Shown: piece after piece, positions 11,976 to 24,920 of the stretch
Layout: every line of letters begins with the position of its first letter
Numbering within the stretch: the first letter of the stretch is position 1
From: Carex sylvatica
Lineage: Eukaryota > Streptophyta > Magnoliopsida > Poales > Cyperaceae
Direction of reading: 5' to 3'
NCBI GenBank assembly: GCA_964058845.1
Contig: CAXKVR010000138.1
Location: forward strand, 1-64,000
DNA: 64,000 bases
Translations under genes and position numbers: made by a program
The notes under the pieces: generated by a model
The model's database searches: none
Told to the model about the DNA's origin: nothing
The model's input: the letters and a program-made list of their open reading frames with translations, nothing else

Positions 11976-14900
11976 ATGGCAGGTGCAACCAATAGATCTT
12001 ATTTTAAGAAGGAGGTAAGTCATTCATGGACTGATTAGCACCTTATCAAAGAATTCAACATAAGAGAGGTATGGCTTCTGAATTGGTATTCCTTATACAG
12101 ATATCATTTATTGAATTGTCCTTGCCGATTCACTGCACCTACCTCTCCCCAATCACACAGGAATGCTCGCTTGGCCGCCGCAGTAACCACCGTAAAAGAG
12201 CTAATTTTCTGATTACTGCTAACAATCAATCAAACCATTTGGATCATTCTTTAAAGAGCCAAAATTAATGCATCAGCTTGATTTTAGAGTTCATCATGTA
12301 ATGGGCAGTAATTTGCGGAGCCAGTTACTAATGAGTCGGCTTAGTCTAAATCAAGCTGATATAAACTTTTGATCAGTGTAATTCATGTCCATCTAATTCT
12401 ACTATTTAGTTTCTACCAGTAGCACAATTGGTCTCCTTAGTGTTAATCAGTAGCATAAAGATAAAGTGAAAGTTGCTGTAGCAAAAGCAAATTTTTTTTT
12501 TGGGGGAATTTCATGAACACCCCTCAACAACTTCGAAATCACCTAATATATTCCTCTAAATTTCATAATACCATATTTATCCTTCTAAATTTCAAAATTT
12601 TCAAAAACTCACAAGAGGCAACTTTTTCAAGAATGTTTATGAGTGGAATCCAGAATCTAGTAGTATCTTTGATAAATAAATATGGAATTACCAACCTTTT
12701 TGGAAGAAAGCTTCTGATACCTCTACTTGATATGTGTAGTATGTTATTGGCTATAGACCCAATATCAAAGGGATGCAGGGGCACAGTTGGAATGATTAAT
12801 GAATCATTGGTCTCACTGATTATTTGACCGTATTTTTCCCCTCTTATTTTCTCAGGCCTTCGAATATTATTGGTGCTGCCATTTCCTCGGCTTATTCCTT
12901 CTTACTCAACTTCAGGTTCGTAACTGTCACTCTTCCTGTCAAAGTCTTACAGTAACAGATAAAAAAAGAATATTTCTATTCATAAACCAATGTCCACATT
13001 GGAGACAAATTTGAAAAAAAAATTGTTGCTTGTCAAAGGACAACAAACCAGTCTCATGCAATTTGGCAAATCAGCAAGTAGCTTCTCCATCTTTTCGTTG
13101 AACATAAAACTGGTCCCAAACGGCTGGTACCTGTCCCGGGAAATGTTATTCAAAATATAGAAGTGAAAATTACATCAAAAATGCTGGGTCTCGATTGTCA
13201 AATTTTGAAGGATACCTAGCCTGCACTCTGGTGCAGATAGAGCTTGCTCAATCAGTTCATTTGAATATGAACAGACCAGTTTCCCACTTGAGATGTCAGT
13301 ACAGATGTCTTCAAATAGGCTAGGTTTTAAGTGGTACCAGCATGCAGGGAATTATAAGCAAATAGTGAATTATTGGTACCAACTTAAGTAGTGTATAGAG
13401 AAATATTAGTGTCAGTTCACTTGTATAATTGAAGTCTGATCAAGTCTGTTTCACCAAAAAAAGAAAAGAAATCAATTGTAAATAGGGATGTGTACTTCAA
13501 AGGGCATTGCAGCTTTCTTTCTCTATTTGCAACATAGTTCTGAAAGATGAATTCACCAAACAAATGAGGCAAGGAATTGTATCGGTGCATGCAATGCATA
13601 GAAGAACCATGTCAAATCTAATGCATCACCTCCCTTCTGGTTTTAACAATTTCAACTTTTTTTTCTTCTTTTGCTGTCTTGTCTTAATTACTTATGCTCA
13701 AAGTCTAAGAAGGATGGTGTTCGGTCAAGTACTACACTCTATTAGAGTCCTAATTTGTTCAAGTACTATACTTGAATAGCCTATTAACATTGATCAAGTA
13801 CTATACTTGTAAAATAGACTGCTTGAAGACGAAGATTTTGTGTGTTAATAGTTAGATTGCTGAGCCAAATAGCGTTGATTGTATTAACAAAAAAAACTGA
13901 CACACTATACTGTCAGTTGTTTCTGTCTTCTTATCAGAAGCAAGGAAAACAAACAATTCAAAAGCTTGCTTTATTTTGGATAAATTTACCCCTACAATAG
14001 GTATGCTAGAGAGTGAATGTAAGTTGTTCAGGTCCGGTCAAAAATTGGTCATCTCAAATACTTAAATTAATTGTATTGTAAACAATGCACAGTAGCTTTA
14101 TGTTCACAATTATTCCAATAACTGACAAACAACAAATTCAAAATTGCATTTACAAATAAGATTTCCAATTAAGACAAGCAACTTAATTGACCTATAGTCA
14201 TTTTTCAGTATTAAGTGCCCACTTATATGGAAAAATAATGAAAAAAAATAAAAGGGAAGGAATTAAATAAAAACCTAAATAACAAGAAAATCAATTTGAG
14301 ATACTGGTAAACCATTCCTTAGCTGAAGTTTTCCCAAAAACAGAGTGAATGTAGGCTCGGTACAGCTCTGGAATGGTTTTCTCATATGGAAAAACAATCT
14401 TCTCAAGAAACAGCTTCTCATTTGGTCTTTGCCGCTTATATGTCTTAAGACCTATTGCATTGCTTGAAAAATAGTTCTCGATATTTACCTCACATAACAC
14501 AAATTATTTCATTCAGGGCCGCAGTTGATGGCAAGATTCAGCAGATGTGGATTAAAGGAATACTAACTCTCTGGTAAAATTCTTTTCCCCCGGCTAACCT
14601 AGAAAGAGTGCTTCAAAATTTCACTATTTATTATATTTCTTCATGTTTGATTTGTAGCCCTTAAAAAATGATTACCAATCCTTAAACCTGAGCCACTTAT
14701 TATCATTTATGTTAAAAGGTGGCTGTCATATTGAATGGAATGTATGGAGTATGGGCTAAGTACCGGTTGCAAATTACAGGTTTGATATTTCTCTGTTGTA
14801 TCCAATGTCAGTATTGCAACAATACCCACATTCATGCTATTGACCACTATTTATCTCTTAATTGGGATAAACCTTGATTAATTACAACTGTTGGAGGTAT

Positions 14901-15195
14901 ATAACTCCAATAACAGTTGCGTACTGGTATGTGTATGCAATTAAAATGATAATGTACCCACAGATAAACTATGTGAATTGAGCTAATAAGAGTCTTTCTA
15001 ACAACAGAGATTCAAAAAATATATCCTCAAATAGGCACAATACCATATGAAAAAGTCAAAATAAAAAAATAAATGTCTTTCCTTGCAGGTCGACCTCCAT
15101 TAGAAGTAGTTCTACAAAATAGAAGAAAAAATGCAGTCAGGTCATTTGAATCCCTCTTTGTTAGATTAGTCAATGAAGTTTATCGATCTTTCTAA
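11976..15195 (+). pseudogene. Gene-like exon set for an unrecognised small membrane-like protein
   Basis: Five blocks read as coding with GT/AG borders: about 11957-12014 (RTWQVQPIDLILRRR), 12856-12915 (PSNIIGAAISSAYSFLLNF), 14517-14573 (AAVDGKIQQMWIKGILTL), 14719-14779 (VAVILNGMYGVWAKYRLQ) and 15089-15195 (GRPPLEVVLQNRRKNAV through ...LVNEVYRSF, then TAA). Blocks 1-3 are in phase with one another, and so are blocks 4-5. The block 3 to block 4 junction is off by one base with the visible splice sites. The first block has an upstream in-frame stop, so the true start was not found; an ATG at 11976 lies in a different frame. The two middle blocks contain short hydrophobic stretches. I do not recognise the family. 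It could be a decayed gene, or an intact one whose splice sites I misplaced. Confidence 0.45.
14291..14500 (-). pseudogene. Coding-like fragment, minus strand, unknown family
   Basis: A 69-codon open frame opposite the block set above has ordinary plant codon use (many AAG, GAG and CTG) and a globular composition, with segments such as KTYKRQRPNEKLFLEKIVF and PELYRAYIHSVFGKTSAKEW. It ends in TGA. No upstream or downstream partner exon was found, and the 5' end is undefined. It may be a captured or retroposed gene fragment. Chance is not excluded. Confidence 0.25.
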
Positions 15196-18075
15196 TTCAT
15201 ACAGACTGGAAATGATTTCATATTTTGTTGTGAAAATGGAAATCACCACTCTCATACTTGAATGCAACTGACGTTACTATTCCCTTTGTTATTTTCATTT
15301 AGCTCCACTCTTTCATTATGATTGTATATATGTACATAGAAATAATTAGAGATCAATAGATGAATTTCTGCAAGTTTAATTTGTTTTGAATTTTAATTTA
15401 ATCTGCAATTAAATATCTATTACATCGTTCACTGCAATTGAGCCAATACGTTAGAAGAATTCCTAACAATTGTGGTTTGATCTACAGATATCCGACAACC
15501 CTCCATCCTATTACAGTACATTTTGAGTAGTTTTGTCTTATTCAAGTGTTCTACTGCAATGTGACACTCGAGAAAAAAAGAATTATGTGGTTGCTTTACT
15601 GTCGTATTCAGTGTTTCATTTGTAAATTATCAAAATCCTTCTCAATGTAATTTCTCCCTAAAACCTCTTCCATCACCTTCAGAAAATAGCTGAAAATTAT
15701 TGTAATTTTTGCAAGTTCAAATTGGAACGTCCATAATTGCTAAACATCTTGTCCCTTCATTTTGCTATATATTGCTAAAAAGTTAAAAAAATGAAGTTCA
15801 ACTGAATTACATCAGCACAATGTAACTCGGTGAAATTATAGTTCAATCCAAATTACAGAACATCTAGCAGCAGCAGAACAATGCTCTCTACAAGGAAGAC
15901 ATTGAATAAGCTCCAAATAATGCAACTACATACACAAACCTGTGCCAGAAAGAAAATCATTTCCATTATTGCTTCTACCAACATGCCTCTGAATTCTCAG
16001 AAATTTGCTATTCGGCAAAAAAAAGGTTTTTCCAAGTTAGTCTAAGTGAATTAACTCACATTCAGCACAAGTACTACATTTGTTTCTCACCCATTTGGGT
16101 CATGTTTACGTTCTGACGTTTTGGGTCAGTAAAGACCAGACACCTACCATAGAAAAAATCGGTGGAAAAAGAAAAGATAACATATTTAACAGAACAACAT
16201 ACTAGTTGCGGCGTAGCCGCAACCGAAGTGACTAGTTAAATTTAATTTACAATCAAATCTAAGTTTCATACTACAGCTGTCCGTCAGCATCAGACCACTA
16301 CCGTGGTTCAATATATGAGGCTTGTTAACGATTGTTGAGATAAATTTAGTCTTATGATCGTCACCAATACACATGGATATTTACATGTAATTTACTGTTT
16401 AGTTTAAAATAAAATGTTATAGGTAATATAAAATTGACACCAAAATGATCCTTGCCAATGCATCTCATACAAATTCTATAGTAATTTAAATTTACTCAAA
16501 AGTTACTTTCTTATTACGTTGCATCTATTTCTATCTAGCAGCGTCCGAGACCAAAAAATAGCAAAATCACCTTTTCCCCATTTTGTTATCTAATTTCAGA
16601 AAGAACGAAAATTTACATAAAGAAAACAAGGAACGAAGGAACCGTGCATTCGCTGAAAGTTTTCTGTTAATTGGGTCTCCACATGCCGGAAACAAATCTA
16701 CTGCGATCTGAATTGAATAAATAGTACTATGAAATTTTTTTTTTTTAGATCTAATTATCGATTTATTTTGAGATGCGTGTACAAAAAAACTCGTTATTTG
16801 AAGATGCGTGTACAGAAAAAATTAAACGTTAAATTTAGAAAAACAGAGATTTAAATACTGATTAAATTCGGATCGCATGCCACATGCAGCACAGGTGCGG
16901 GTGCCAGAATTGAGCTTCCCTGTACATCATTGATTGGGTCACAGTTTCTATGACGTCAGAATTTAATGCATGAAATTGGTCCGGACTCCGGACTGGCTTT
17001 TCAACTCGTGCTGCGGTTGAACCGTTGAATTAGATTTTTTATTTTTTCTTTATTAATGAAAAGAAAGACCAATTATACAACTGCAAATATTTGCCGATTT
17101 TTTTTATTGCCCTCAATTTTAAAAAAATAACAAATATCTCCTCGATTTTATGGAAATTCGAAAACTATGATCAAGCTCATTTGAATAGTGAATTACGTAA
17201 GATTTTGACTTAACTTTTATCTTATTTTCTTCTATTTATATTTAATTATTATGTGAAATAGGTTAATGTTGCCATACTTTGTGTTTTATTACATAAATCA
17301 TGTTTAGAGGCTATTTTACATCATTTGAAGCAAGAATCAGATCGATCGAAATTATGCAGTATCAGAAGTAAGGCTCTGATACGGATCGTACCAGCCAATA
17401 CAGACCAAAGCCCCAGTGCGGACCTGGAGCTCCAACTTCGGCACATGGGGAGTATGGATCGTACGTAAGGTGTCCTTTGGTGAAATATTTGACAATTGTA
17501 TCCAGATCAGATAAGTTGGACTTCAATCATCTCCAGGCGCCCCTTCACTCCTATAAAAGACCTCTAGACTAAACATAATAGACATCTTTTGTATCTTTAG
17601 TATTTTTTTCATTTCTTAAGTGAGCATAGAGGAGTATGTAGAGACTGAGTAGGAGGGTACTATGTGTATGGTTGTATCTTTCTCTTATTTCTCTATTTTA
17701 TATGCCGTTCTGCAGCTTAGTTTAGATTTTTAAGATTGGTAGTAAATATTGTAACTCATGATGCTTTGATATATATTTTTATTTGATTATTGTTTAGTCT
17801 TTTGTTGTTCGATTGTTTTTGCGCTTTATGTTCGATCTTACTTGATTTTGTTTACTATTCCAAACCATCATGTGATGACTACACATAAAAGACTCGTTCA
17901 TTAATTAAATAAACTGAGCACGAGTTGAGAGTAACTCGTTCAAACTCGACTCATTTACAGTCCTACTCATAACTAAATGTTTATCTATCATATATATTCA
18001 CAATATATAAAATTTATTTAAAATTTATTATCATATTGAAATGGTAATTTTCCTTGTACATGTATATGAGTAGAA
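15196..18075. other. Intergenic DNA, nothing recognised
   Basis: AT-rich, with no supported gene. The only notable item is a short perfect stem-loop at 16205-16223 (GTTGCGGC, loop GTA, GCCGCAAC), bracketed by ACTAGT at 16201-16206 and 16231-16236. Open frame 16186-16374 on the minus strand overlaps it and is not supported. Confidence 0.6.
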
Positions 18076-18459
18076 CTAGAGTGTTCTTAAGTTCACCAAG
18101 TCTCTTAGTAAACTCAAGTTTAAAACTCATCGAATCGATTTTAAACGATGAATTTGAACAGTTAAAATCTGCCTACTTTATGAGTGATATGTCTACATGT
18201 ACAAAAAATTAATTTTGCATAGAGTAAAGTGATCAAAATACGTTAAAAAATAAATGCATTAAAATTAATTTATTAACCTTCTAGTTTTGATCACTGGACT
18301 TTAAACTAAATTAATTCGAATGTTTAAAATTTTCACATGTAGACGTATCACTCGTAAAGTAGGCGGATTTCAACGATTTAGATTCATCATTTAAAACCAA
18401 TATGATGGATTTTAGACTTGAGTTCACTAAGAAACTTGATGAACTTAAAAACGCCCTAG
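18076..18459. mobile_element. Foldback MITE, about 384 bp
   Basis: The two halves are inverted copies along most of their length. The left end CTAGAGTGTTCTTAAGTTCA pairs with the right end TGAACTTAAAAACGCCCTAG, and the inner parts (CTTTATGAGTGATATGTCTACATG against CATGTAGACGTATCACTCG) also pair. The centre is AT-rich. No target duplication could be read with confidence. Confidence 0.75.
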
Positions 18460-18652
18460 TTTACTCCATGTATATACTTTTTTATTAGCGTCAAAATTTA
18501 TAATCATCTCAATTCATGCCCATCAATCATCCGATGTATCGGCGTCTTCACCAGATCAATAAAATAGAGAAACGAAGGTGATTTTATTACTAGCCGCCCA
18601 GTATTAGTTCAGATTTGACCCCTCTAGTAATCGTAATCGTCCCCCAAGTCCC

Positions 18653-19401
18653 ATAGGTGTACAAAAATACTTTCGATTCATCCGATCCGTCTGATTCATC
18701 TAACCCAATCTATATTTTATCGGGTTGAGATGTTACTGAGTTGGGTACGGATTGGATTTTAATAAATCCGTTACTCTGGGTCGGATCACGAATTTGCTCT
18801 TAATAATCTGTTTATATCCGGATCCGGTCTCAAATCTATGTTTTTACATTTTTACGTAGCTTCTCTTTCTATTTACTTCTCTTTTTATATTTGCTGACAA
18901 ACTTAACTTTTATTTTTTATCACATCTTTATTATTATTTCAGGCACTAGAAAGTTAAAATGTTGAAGTTTTGAAGATATTTAAGAGTTTTACGTTTAATT
19001 TTAATTTGAATTGTTATGTTTTTTTTATTTCATAAATTTTATATGCAATTGTTATATGTCGCTGTCTTTTTTTTAGGATGTTACATTCTTGATATGTTTT
19101 TATTTTTATTTTTTATGGATGTTATAGGGTAAATTATTTCTATTTTATTTATGTTTGTCACTTTTATTTGTAACTAGTTTTAATAAAAATAGTAAAAAGA
19201 TATATAATAGATTTTCGATCAAAATTATAACCCGTCTAATCCATCTAACCCGCATAATCCGTAATAACCCGTATATAAAAAAATAGATGGGTTGGGTTGA
19301 GTTATGGGTGGGTCAACTAAAGAATTTTTTTAACCCGGTGTAATTGGGTTTGATTCAAATTTTAATAAAATATCATCGACTAGTCCGTTGTACACCCCTA
19401 T
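18653..19401. mobile_element. Inverted-repeat element with TAGGTGTACA ends
   Basis: The left end ATAGGTGTACAAAAATAC and the right end TTGTACACCCCTAT are inverted, and sub-terminal runs such as CATCTAACCC pair with GGGTTGGGTTGAG-like runs. The interior is AT-rich and non-coding. It resembles plant hAT-type non-autonomous elements. The duplication at the target is unclear. Confidence 0.6.
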
Positions 19402-20237
19402 CCATACCTAGTTCCAGTGCCCATCCTGAGTTCAGATCCAGTGAAGTAACTCAATATTTGAGTTTTAAATTTGGATTGTCTGATTCAAATCCGTAATAAT
19501 CTATCCGAAGTAGAGCGTACACATCTCGAGAGATGAATACGAATCGCGAAGCAATCTCGAGCGACGAATTCGAATCAAATGATCTCAATCCAAAACCCAA
19601 AAATTGGGTTACTTTAGGGGATCCGGACCCGTGCCATCCTACAACAGGTCAACACAGTTCGTCATGAATTCGTATCCTCTGCAATTAACTCAAAAATCTT
19701 TTGAATTAATAAATCACAATCGTCGGATCTGTTTTAATATTCATGCGAATTAAATAATCTGCATTTTTTATGTTCCTCATGAACGCGAATTAACTTGAAA
19801 CATTTTAGTACTATGATTTGACTTTTGAGATTGATTTTGGGCTGCAGCCTGGCAGCCTGCTGGAAACTGTCTTCATTCGTAAAATATCTATATTGATTAT
19901 TGGAATTGGTTTCGGGCTTATACGGATCCCTCGGCGGATAAAATACACGGCACATATATAATATATATATAGAGAGTGGGGTCAGACCGTCAGAGTGATG
20001 CTCCCTTCAGCCTCACTCCAGGCTCCAGTCACACCTCGCCTTGCCACCAAGGCTGGATCTTTATTTTCTTCACCGATTCCTTGCCTCACCTAATACCCTA
20101 CCTACAGTTTATAATGTCAAATAAAATGCACGCCTCATTTTGATCTGAATAGCCCCTCAACAACCCCTCCCTCTCCCCTCTCTCTCTGGTGTCTCTTTCT
20201 CTGGATTTGATCCGGAAGGGGGGGACGCTTGACTTTA
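19402..20237 (+). promoter_or_regulatory. Probable promoter and 5' leader of the DHHC gene
   Basis: A TATA-like stretch (ATATATAATATATATATA) lies at 19952-19971. It is followed by a CT-rich leader (20000-20215) running into the start codon at 20238. An open frame on the minus strand (19734-19955) has no recognisable content. The promoter assignment is from position and composition only. Confidence 0.45.
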
Positions 20238-23200
20238 ATGGCGGGAAAATTAAAATGGAGATGGAAATGGATATGGATTAAGAATCATAGTCGCAGATTC
20301 AACTTCAGCTCGGAGAGATCTCCAAGCCAGATGCTTTCCTTTTCCACGCTGCTCTCTGCTCTACTGGTGCTTGCCTCTCAACTCGCGCTCGCCTCCGTGC
20401 CTCGATTCTTTTCTTCTCTTTCTCTTGTCGCCATGCTTCCCCTAGCTGGTCTGCAACTACTCTCTCTCTCTCTCTCTAGATTCATTTAAACGTATTTTGA
20501 ACTTATTTGATTGCTTATATTAGGAAAGTAAGAGCGGATTAATTGCACTGAAACTTTACTCAGTTATTTACGTTGTCAGTTAACCTGTGACAATCCGGTG
20601 AATTGTAATTCCCATGGTATGATATATATATCTAATAATTCTATTAGCTTTCTGTCAATCAAGATGATTCCAATCAAAATTGAATTGCATTGAAATTGGG
20701 CAGCTGGAGTCAAACTCAAGTTTGGCAACTGCGTTTCTCAATGCATTTTAATCAGGAGATCAATAAATCCACTGATTAATTATTAGGGGAACAAATTGAG
20801 TTTAAAAATATAGTACAATTTTAACATCTGATTTGAAGTGCCATTTGTTGCTTCTAGGTTTTGTGTTTTTTGCAACAATTGTTTGTGCGAGATGGTTGAG
20901 GCGAGTAGCTGGTGTCAATGCATCACCTCCTGCTTTTGTATTGTTCAACATATTGTTTCTTTGGGGTGTTTATATTTTTGTAATTAGACAAGGTAACCCT
21001 TTCTCAGTCTATAGATATATCACTACTAAATCAAATTTAATGCAATTTTCTCTGTAGTGCATATAATTTGTAAACTTTTTTGCTCTTCAAATTGCAGCTA
21101 TTTCTTCTTTGTTAGATGCTTTTCTCCATGCCGAATGTTCTTTACTTTTGTTTGGTCTTTACAGGTTAGACTTCTACATTTCTTTACTAGCAGTCACTAC
21201 AGTTCCTTAGTAGGATAAAGAAACTGCATTGATTTCATTTAAGATTCAATGTTCATGCCTTGGTCTCTAAAATTTGTAAATCGTTGGATTTCAGGATTTT
21301 CTCAAGTGACCCAGGAATTGTTCCACACGAGTCTTCTTTTTCTGTAGAAGCTCAATGCAAAGATCTTCCCAAATTCATTTCTTCCCCTGAGGTGGAATTT
21401 TTGTTTACTTATTTGATAATGTAATGTTATAGTTTCACGTTTGGTATATGTCACATAACATAAGTTTTTATTCGTCATGAATGTGTTGCATTTGTTTGTA
21501 TGTTCATAGTTTTGCACTGGCAGCAGCCACATAGGTATCAGGTAGTGCAATGGTACAGAAACCCAGCCTCTACAAACAGCATTACATGTTACTACTTGAG
21601 CTCATTCTGTATTTATCTTTCCTCTTGCTTTGGTTTGTTTTTACTCCCTGGGCTTTCGAATTCCAAATTTGTCCCTAATCACATTCCTCCATTGGGCAAT
21701 GGGCATTCTCCCGTGTCTGTGTCTTTTGGTGCACATGTGCTTCTGATCTCAAATTTGATGGCTCTTTTTTATTAGGATCCCTTGCTGATCAATTTATGGT
21801 TTATAAATTAGAGCATTCCAGCATTTTCAAGAGTAAGGTACTGTAGCAAATGCAAGGCAAACATTAGGGGATTCGACCACCATTGCCCTGCTTTTGGAAA
21901 TTGCATTGGTACAGAATCTGTCTCACTTAATCCTGACAATGTATCTTATTTTAGTTCTATTATACCCATGCAATTTTATCGTGTTTTTTTTCATTTGGAG
22001 TACAGGTCAGAAGAATTATCGTCTGTTTATAATACTGTTAACTGGATTTGTGATTGCTGAGTCCACCTATACAATGTGCTCCACTAAGTGTATGTATTGA
22101 GTCTCACTCCCTTGATTTAAATTTTTGTATCTGTAGAAGCACCAAAGGAGGTTACTTAAAAATGGCTATAGGTTTTACAAATTCTTATTTGGTATGCCTG
22201 ATAACTTCTGATAATTTGCAAGTGAAGCCTTAACTTTCTTTTTTAATTATTTTCAGTTGTGTCTAGTTTCTTTTTCTTTTTTTAAAAGAAATGTCCCTAA
22301 TTAAGATATCTAAAACACGAAAGTTTTCCTTTTGTCTGCAGTTATAACAAGATCACTAAATACAATCAAAATAGAGGCAGAGGTATGCATGTATTTCAAT
22401 TCTTTTCGTAATGTCTCTCTGAAAGCCACGAGTTGAAATGCTATTATTCTCTAACTGTTGTTGTTTAAAAATTCCAAGAATGCTACTTTTGTTTTCCTCT
22501 GGATTTTTTTGTAGTAGCCCATTTGTCTTAGCCACCTGAAAATTTCCTAAAATTAGGCCTATGCATTGATCTATTTATCTCTTATAATTGTAATGCTTTT
22601 ATTTATCTTTCTATTTTTTTAGCAGAATCCGAATGCACTGTCTCTAAATATGGTAATTAGCACAATGCTCTTCTCCGTGCTTCAAGTGCTGTGGCAGGTA
22701 CTATACTAAACTATTGTGAAATCTCGCAAATTCTGTGTAAAAAGGAGTATAGCATAATTGTTATAACTAATTTCTCAGAGTAAATTACTCAAATGATCCC
22801 AAAATTGTGAACCATTTCTGGCTTTGATCCTCAGAGTTTAGTAGTCACGTTTTGTCCATAAACATTCCTTTTGGTGTCTGTAAGTCACCCTTTCTCGAAT
22901 ATCTTCCAATAATAAGTGATTTATTCAGTATCAGTACCAGTTCAGATTCCCTTCATCGTTCTTGACTAACAGATGGTGGCATTGACAAAATCGTAGAAAG
23001 TGGGTTTTCTAGAAATCAAAATTCATATTTTCCAGCTTCATAGATCAAAACTTGAGTTGCATAATACTGCAAGGTCTGAATATATAATTAACTCGGTTTT
23101 AATTTGAAAACTACATACATGTGCCACAAGGTCGATTAATGGGATTTGTACTCTTGTAGACTTATAGACTGGTTGCATGCGGTTGGTGTCCTTTTTATTT

Positions 23201-24911
23201 GTCTTTGAAAATTCAGTTTTGTAAAGCTTTTAAAAATGAGACGTTTTTTATAGTTAATTGGGGTCGGTTCTCACATTTGAAAGGTCATTTGTCATTCGGG
23301 AGGTTGTTTGAGGGTTTTCCTATCAAGTATTTTTTTTTTGAAATCATGGGTTGGGGGTCAAACCACCCAACACACTTTCAAACTCCTCCCATCAAGTATT
23401 AATATAAACGAACAATTGAGGGAAGTCTGAAAGTTGCCCTTATTGATTCAATCAAACCCCTCAACTCATTTTGGGTTCATGTTATCTTTGGTTTACTGTG
23501 GTGTAGCCCTTCTGTTCTATTAACCACTAATAGAGCTGGCACTGTTGTTTCTCATGAAACAGCACTTTCTATAGTGGTGTACGCATACACCTATTTTAGA
23601 TTAAAACCTCCATTCACTCTGTAGCAAAATGGAAAAGAATAGAAAATCTGAAACTGTTGCAAATCTCTGGTCCCTTTTATGGCCAGAGAGACATTCTCCA
23701 TTTTTGCTGGTGTTCTTTTCTTGGGTTCTTTGTCACATCAGCTACTATCTTCCCCCCTCCCTGTTGAAAAAGGAGGAACCAAGGTTTAACCAGTGCAGTT
23801 TAATTTAGGGATAACACTTATGGCCCAACCATAATTAGTGGGCCATTGCATTCAAGGGCTTGATTGAACCCAAAATTAATAGAGGCACTATTGAACCAAA
23901 TGCAGTAGCTGGGCATCAGTTTCAGATTTCCTTTAGAAAATAACATTTTGGTTTATTAGTTGATTAAAACACCTTTTTAATGTTTCATCATTTTATTAGA
24001 AGCAGCAATTCATTATTATGAATTTACAGACCTTGAAAATAATTAAATATATTAGAAAGTTATAAATGGCTGATGGTGCATTGCATCTTCAAACAGTTAT
24101 CTAAGATGAAGGTCATAATATTATCTTAGAAGGTACTGTTACATATTATTTTCTTATGTAAATAAATTTGAAGCAAACTATACGTTACCCACATGATATA
24201 TGTTTCAAATGCAATTAACAAACAGAAGTTTCTGTAAAATAGTAGCTAAAGAATTAGCAATTCCTATCTCTAACCTTATCTTTCCGTAAAGATTCTATTT
24301 CATAAGATCCATAGTCAGCAATTATTTATTTGTTTGGGTCAGCAAAATAGAAATTACTTCTCTTCATAAAATAGATTTTTTTGATCAATTTCCTGTATTG
24401 TTGAATAAAATTTCAGGTTGTTTTTCTAATGTGGCACATATATTGCATATGCTTCAACATCAAGACAGAGGAGTGGGTAACCCCTTGCTTACCCTGCTTT
24501 GCCTTTTTACTTCTTTGATTCCATTTTACATGAACCAAACAATCAAAATCACAGTCGTATTCTTTCTCTTTTCCCAATTCGATTCTAGTTCATTGGTAGG
24601 CAATAGGCCGTGTGATTCTTTCATTTTTTTTCCTAGATAAATTGGAACAAGTATCCTGAATTCCAGCTCATTGAACAGTCACATTTAGGTAAATATACTC
24701 TGCTGCTAATAATTTTTTTTTTTTGGTATCTCTAACCATTTTTATTAACAATTTTTCCATTTTCATTAACAATATTTTTTCTGCCCCAAAAGGTATCTCT
24801 AATAATATATTTTTCTGTTCTATAATTTCAGGAAATAGCATTTCATTTACAAACCCGTATGATAAGGGGTTCATTTGTAACATTAAAGAATTTTTTAGAC
24901 CAACACTGTAA
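20238..24911 (+). CDS. DHHC-type protein S-acyltransferase (palmitoyltransferase)
   Basis: Eleven exons join in phase: 20238-20448, 20858-20992, 21098-21164, 21295-21391, 21812-21908, 22006-22089, 22342-22382, 22626-22697, 24417-24476, 24637-24688 and 24832-24911, giving 331 residues. Hydrophobic segments lie near residues 35-85, 95-112, 125-140, 207-220, 245-267 and 269-281. Family motifs: DPG at 143-145, DHHC at 192-195 (context RGFDHHCPAFGNCIGQKNYR), a TTxE-like KTEEW at 284-288 and NPYDKG at 313-318. The family auto-acylates on the DHHC cysteine and transfers palmitate to cytosolic-face cysteines of membrane proteins. The first CxxC and the His of the canonical cysteine-rich domain are absent; only C181 and C184 precede DHHC. 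The start was chosen at the first in-frame ATG. Exon 8 could begin three bases earlier. Intron 8 is 1.7 kb. Confidence 0.92.
20460..20480. repeat. (CT)n microsatellite in the first intron of the DHHC gene
   Basis: About ten CT units lie just after the first splice donor. Confidence 0.85.
22698..24416. other. Long intron 8 of the DHHC gene
   Basis: The intron is 1.7 kb, against 60-430 bp for the other introns of this gene apart from intron 1. It contains an inverted pair near 23440-23475 and 23845-23895 (AATCAAACCCCTCAACTCATTTTGG-like against its reverse), which suggests an inserted inverted-repeat element of about 450 bp. Nothing coding is recognised. Confidence 0.5.
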
Positions 24912-24920
24912 AATTTAGGG

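Noticed and set aside
12510..12840. Open frames 12513-12827 and 12563-12784 as a gene
   Set aside because: Both strands are open over the same bases and the content is not protein-like. It is probably intron or repeat DNA between two exon-like blocks.
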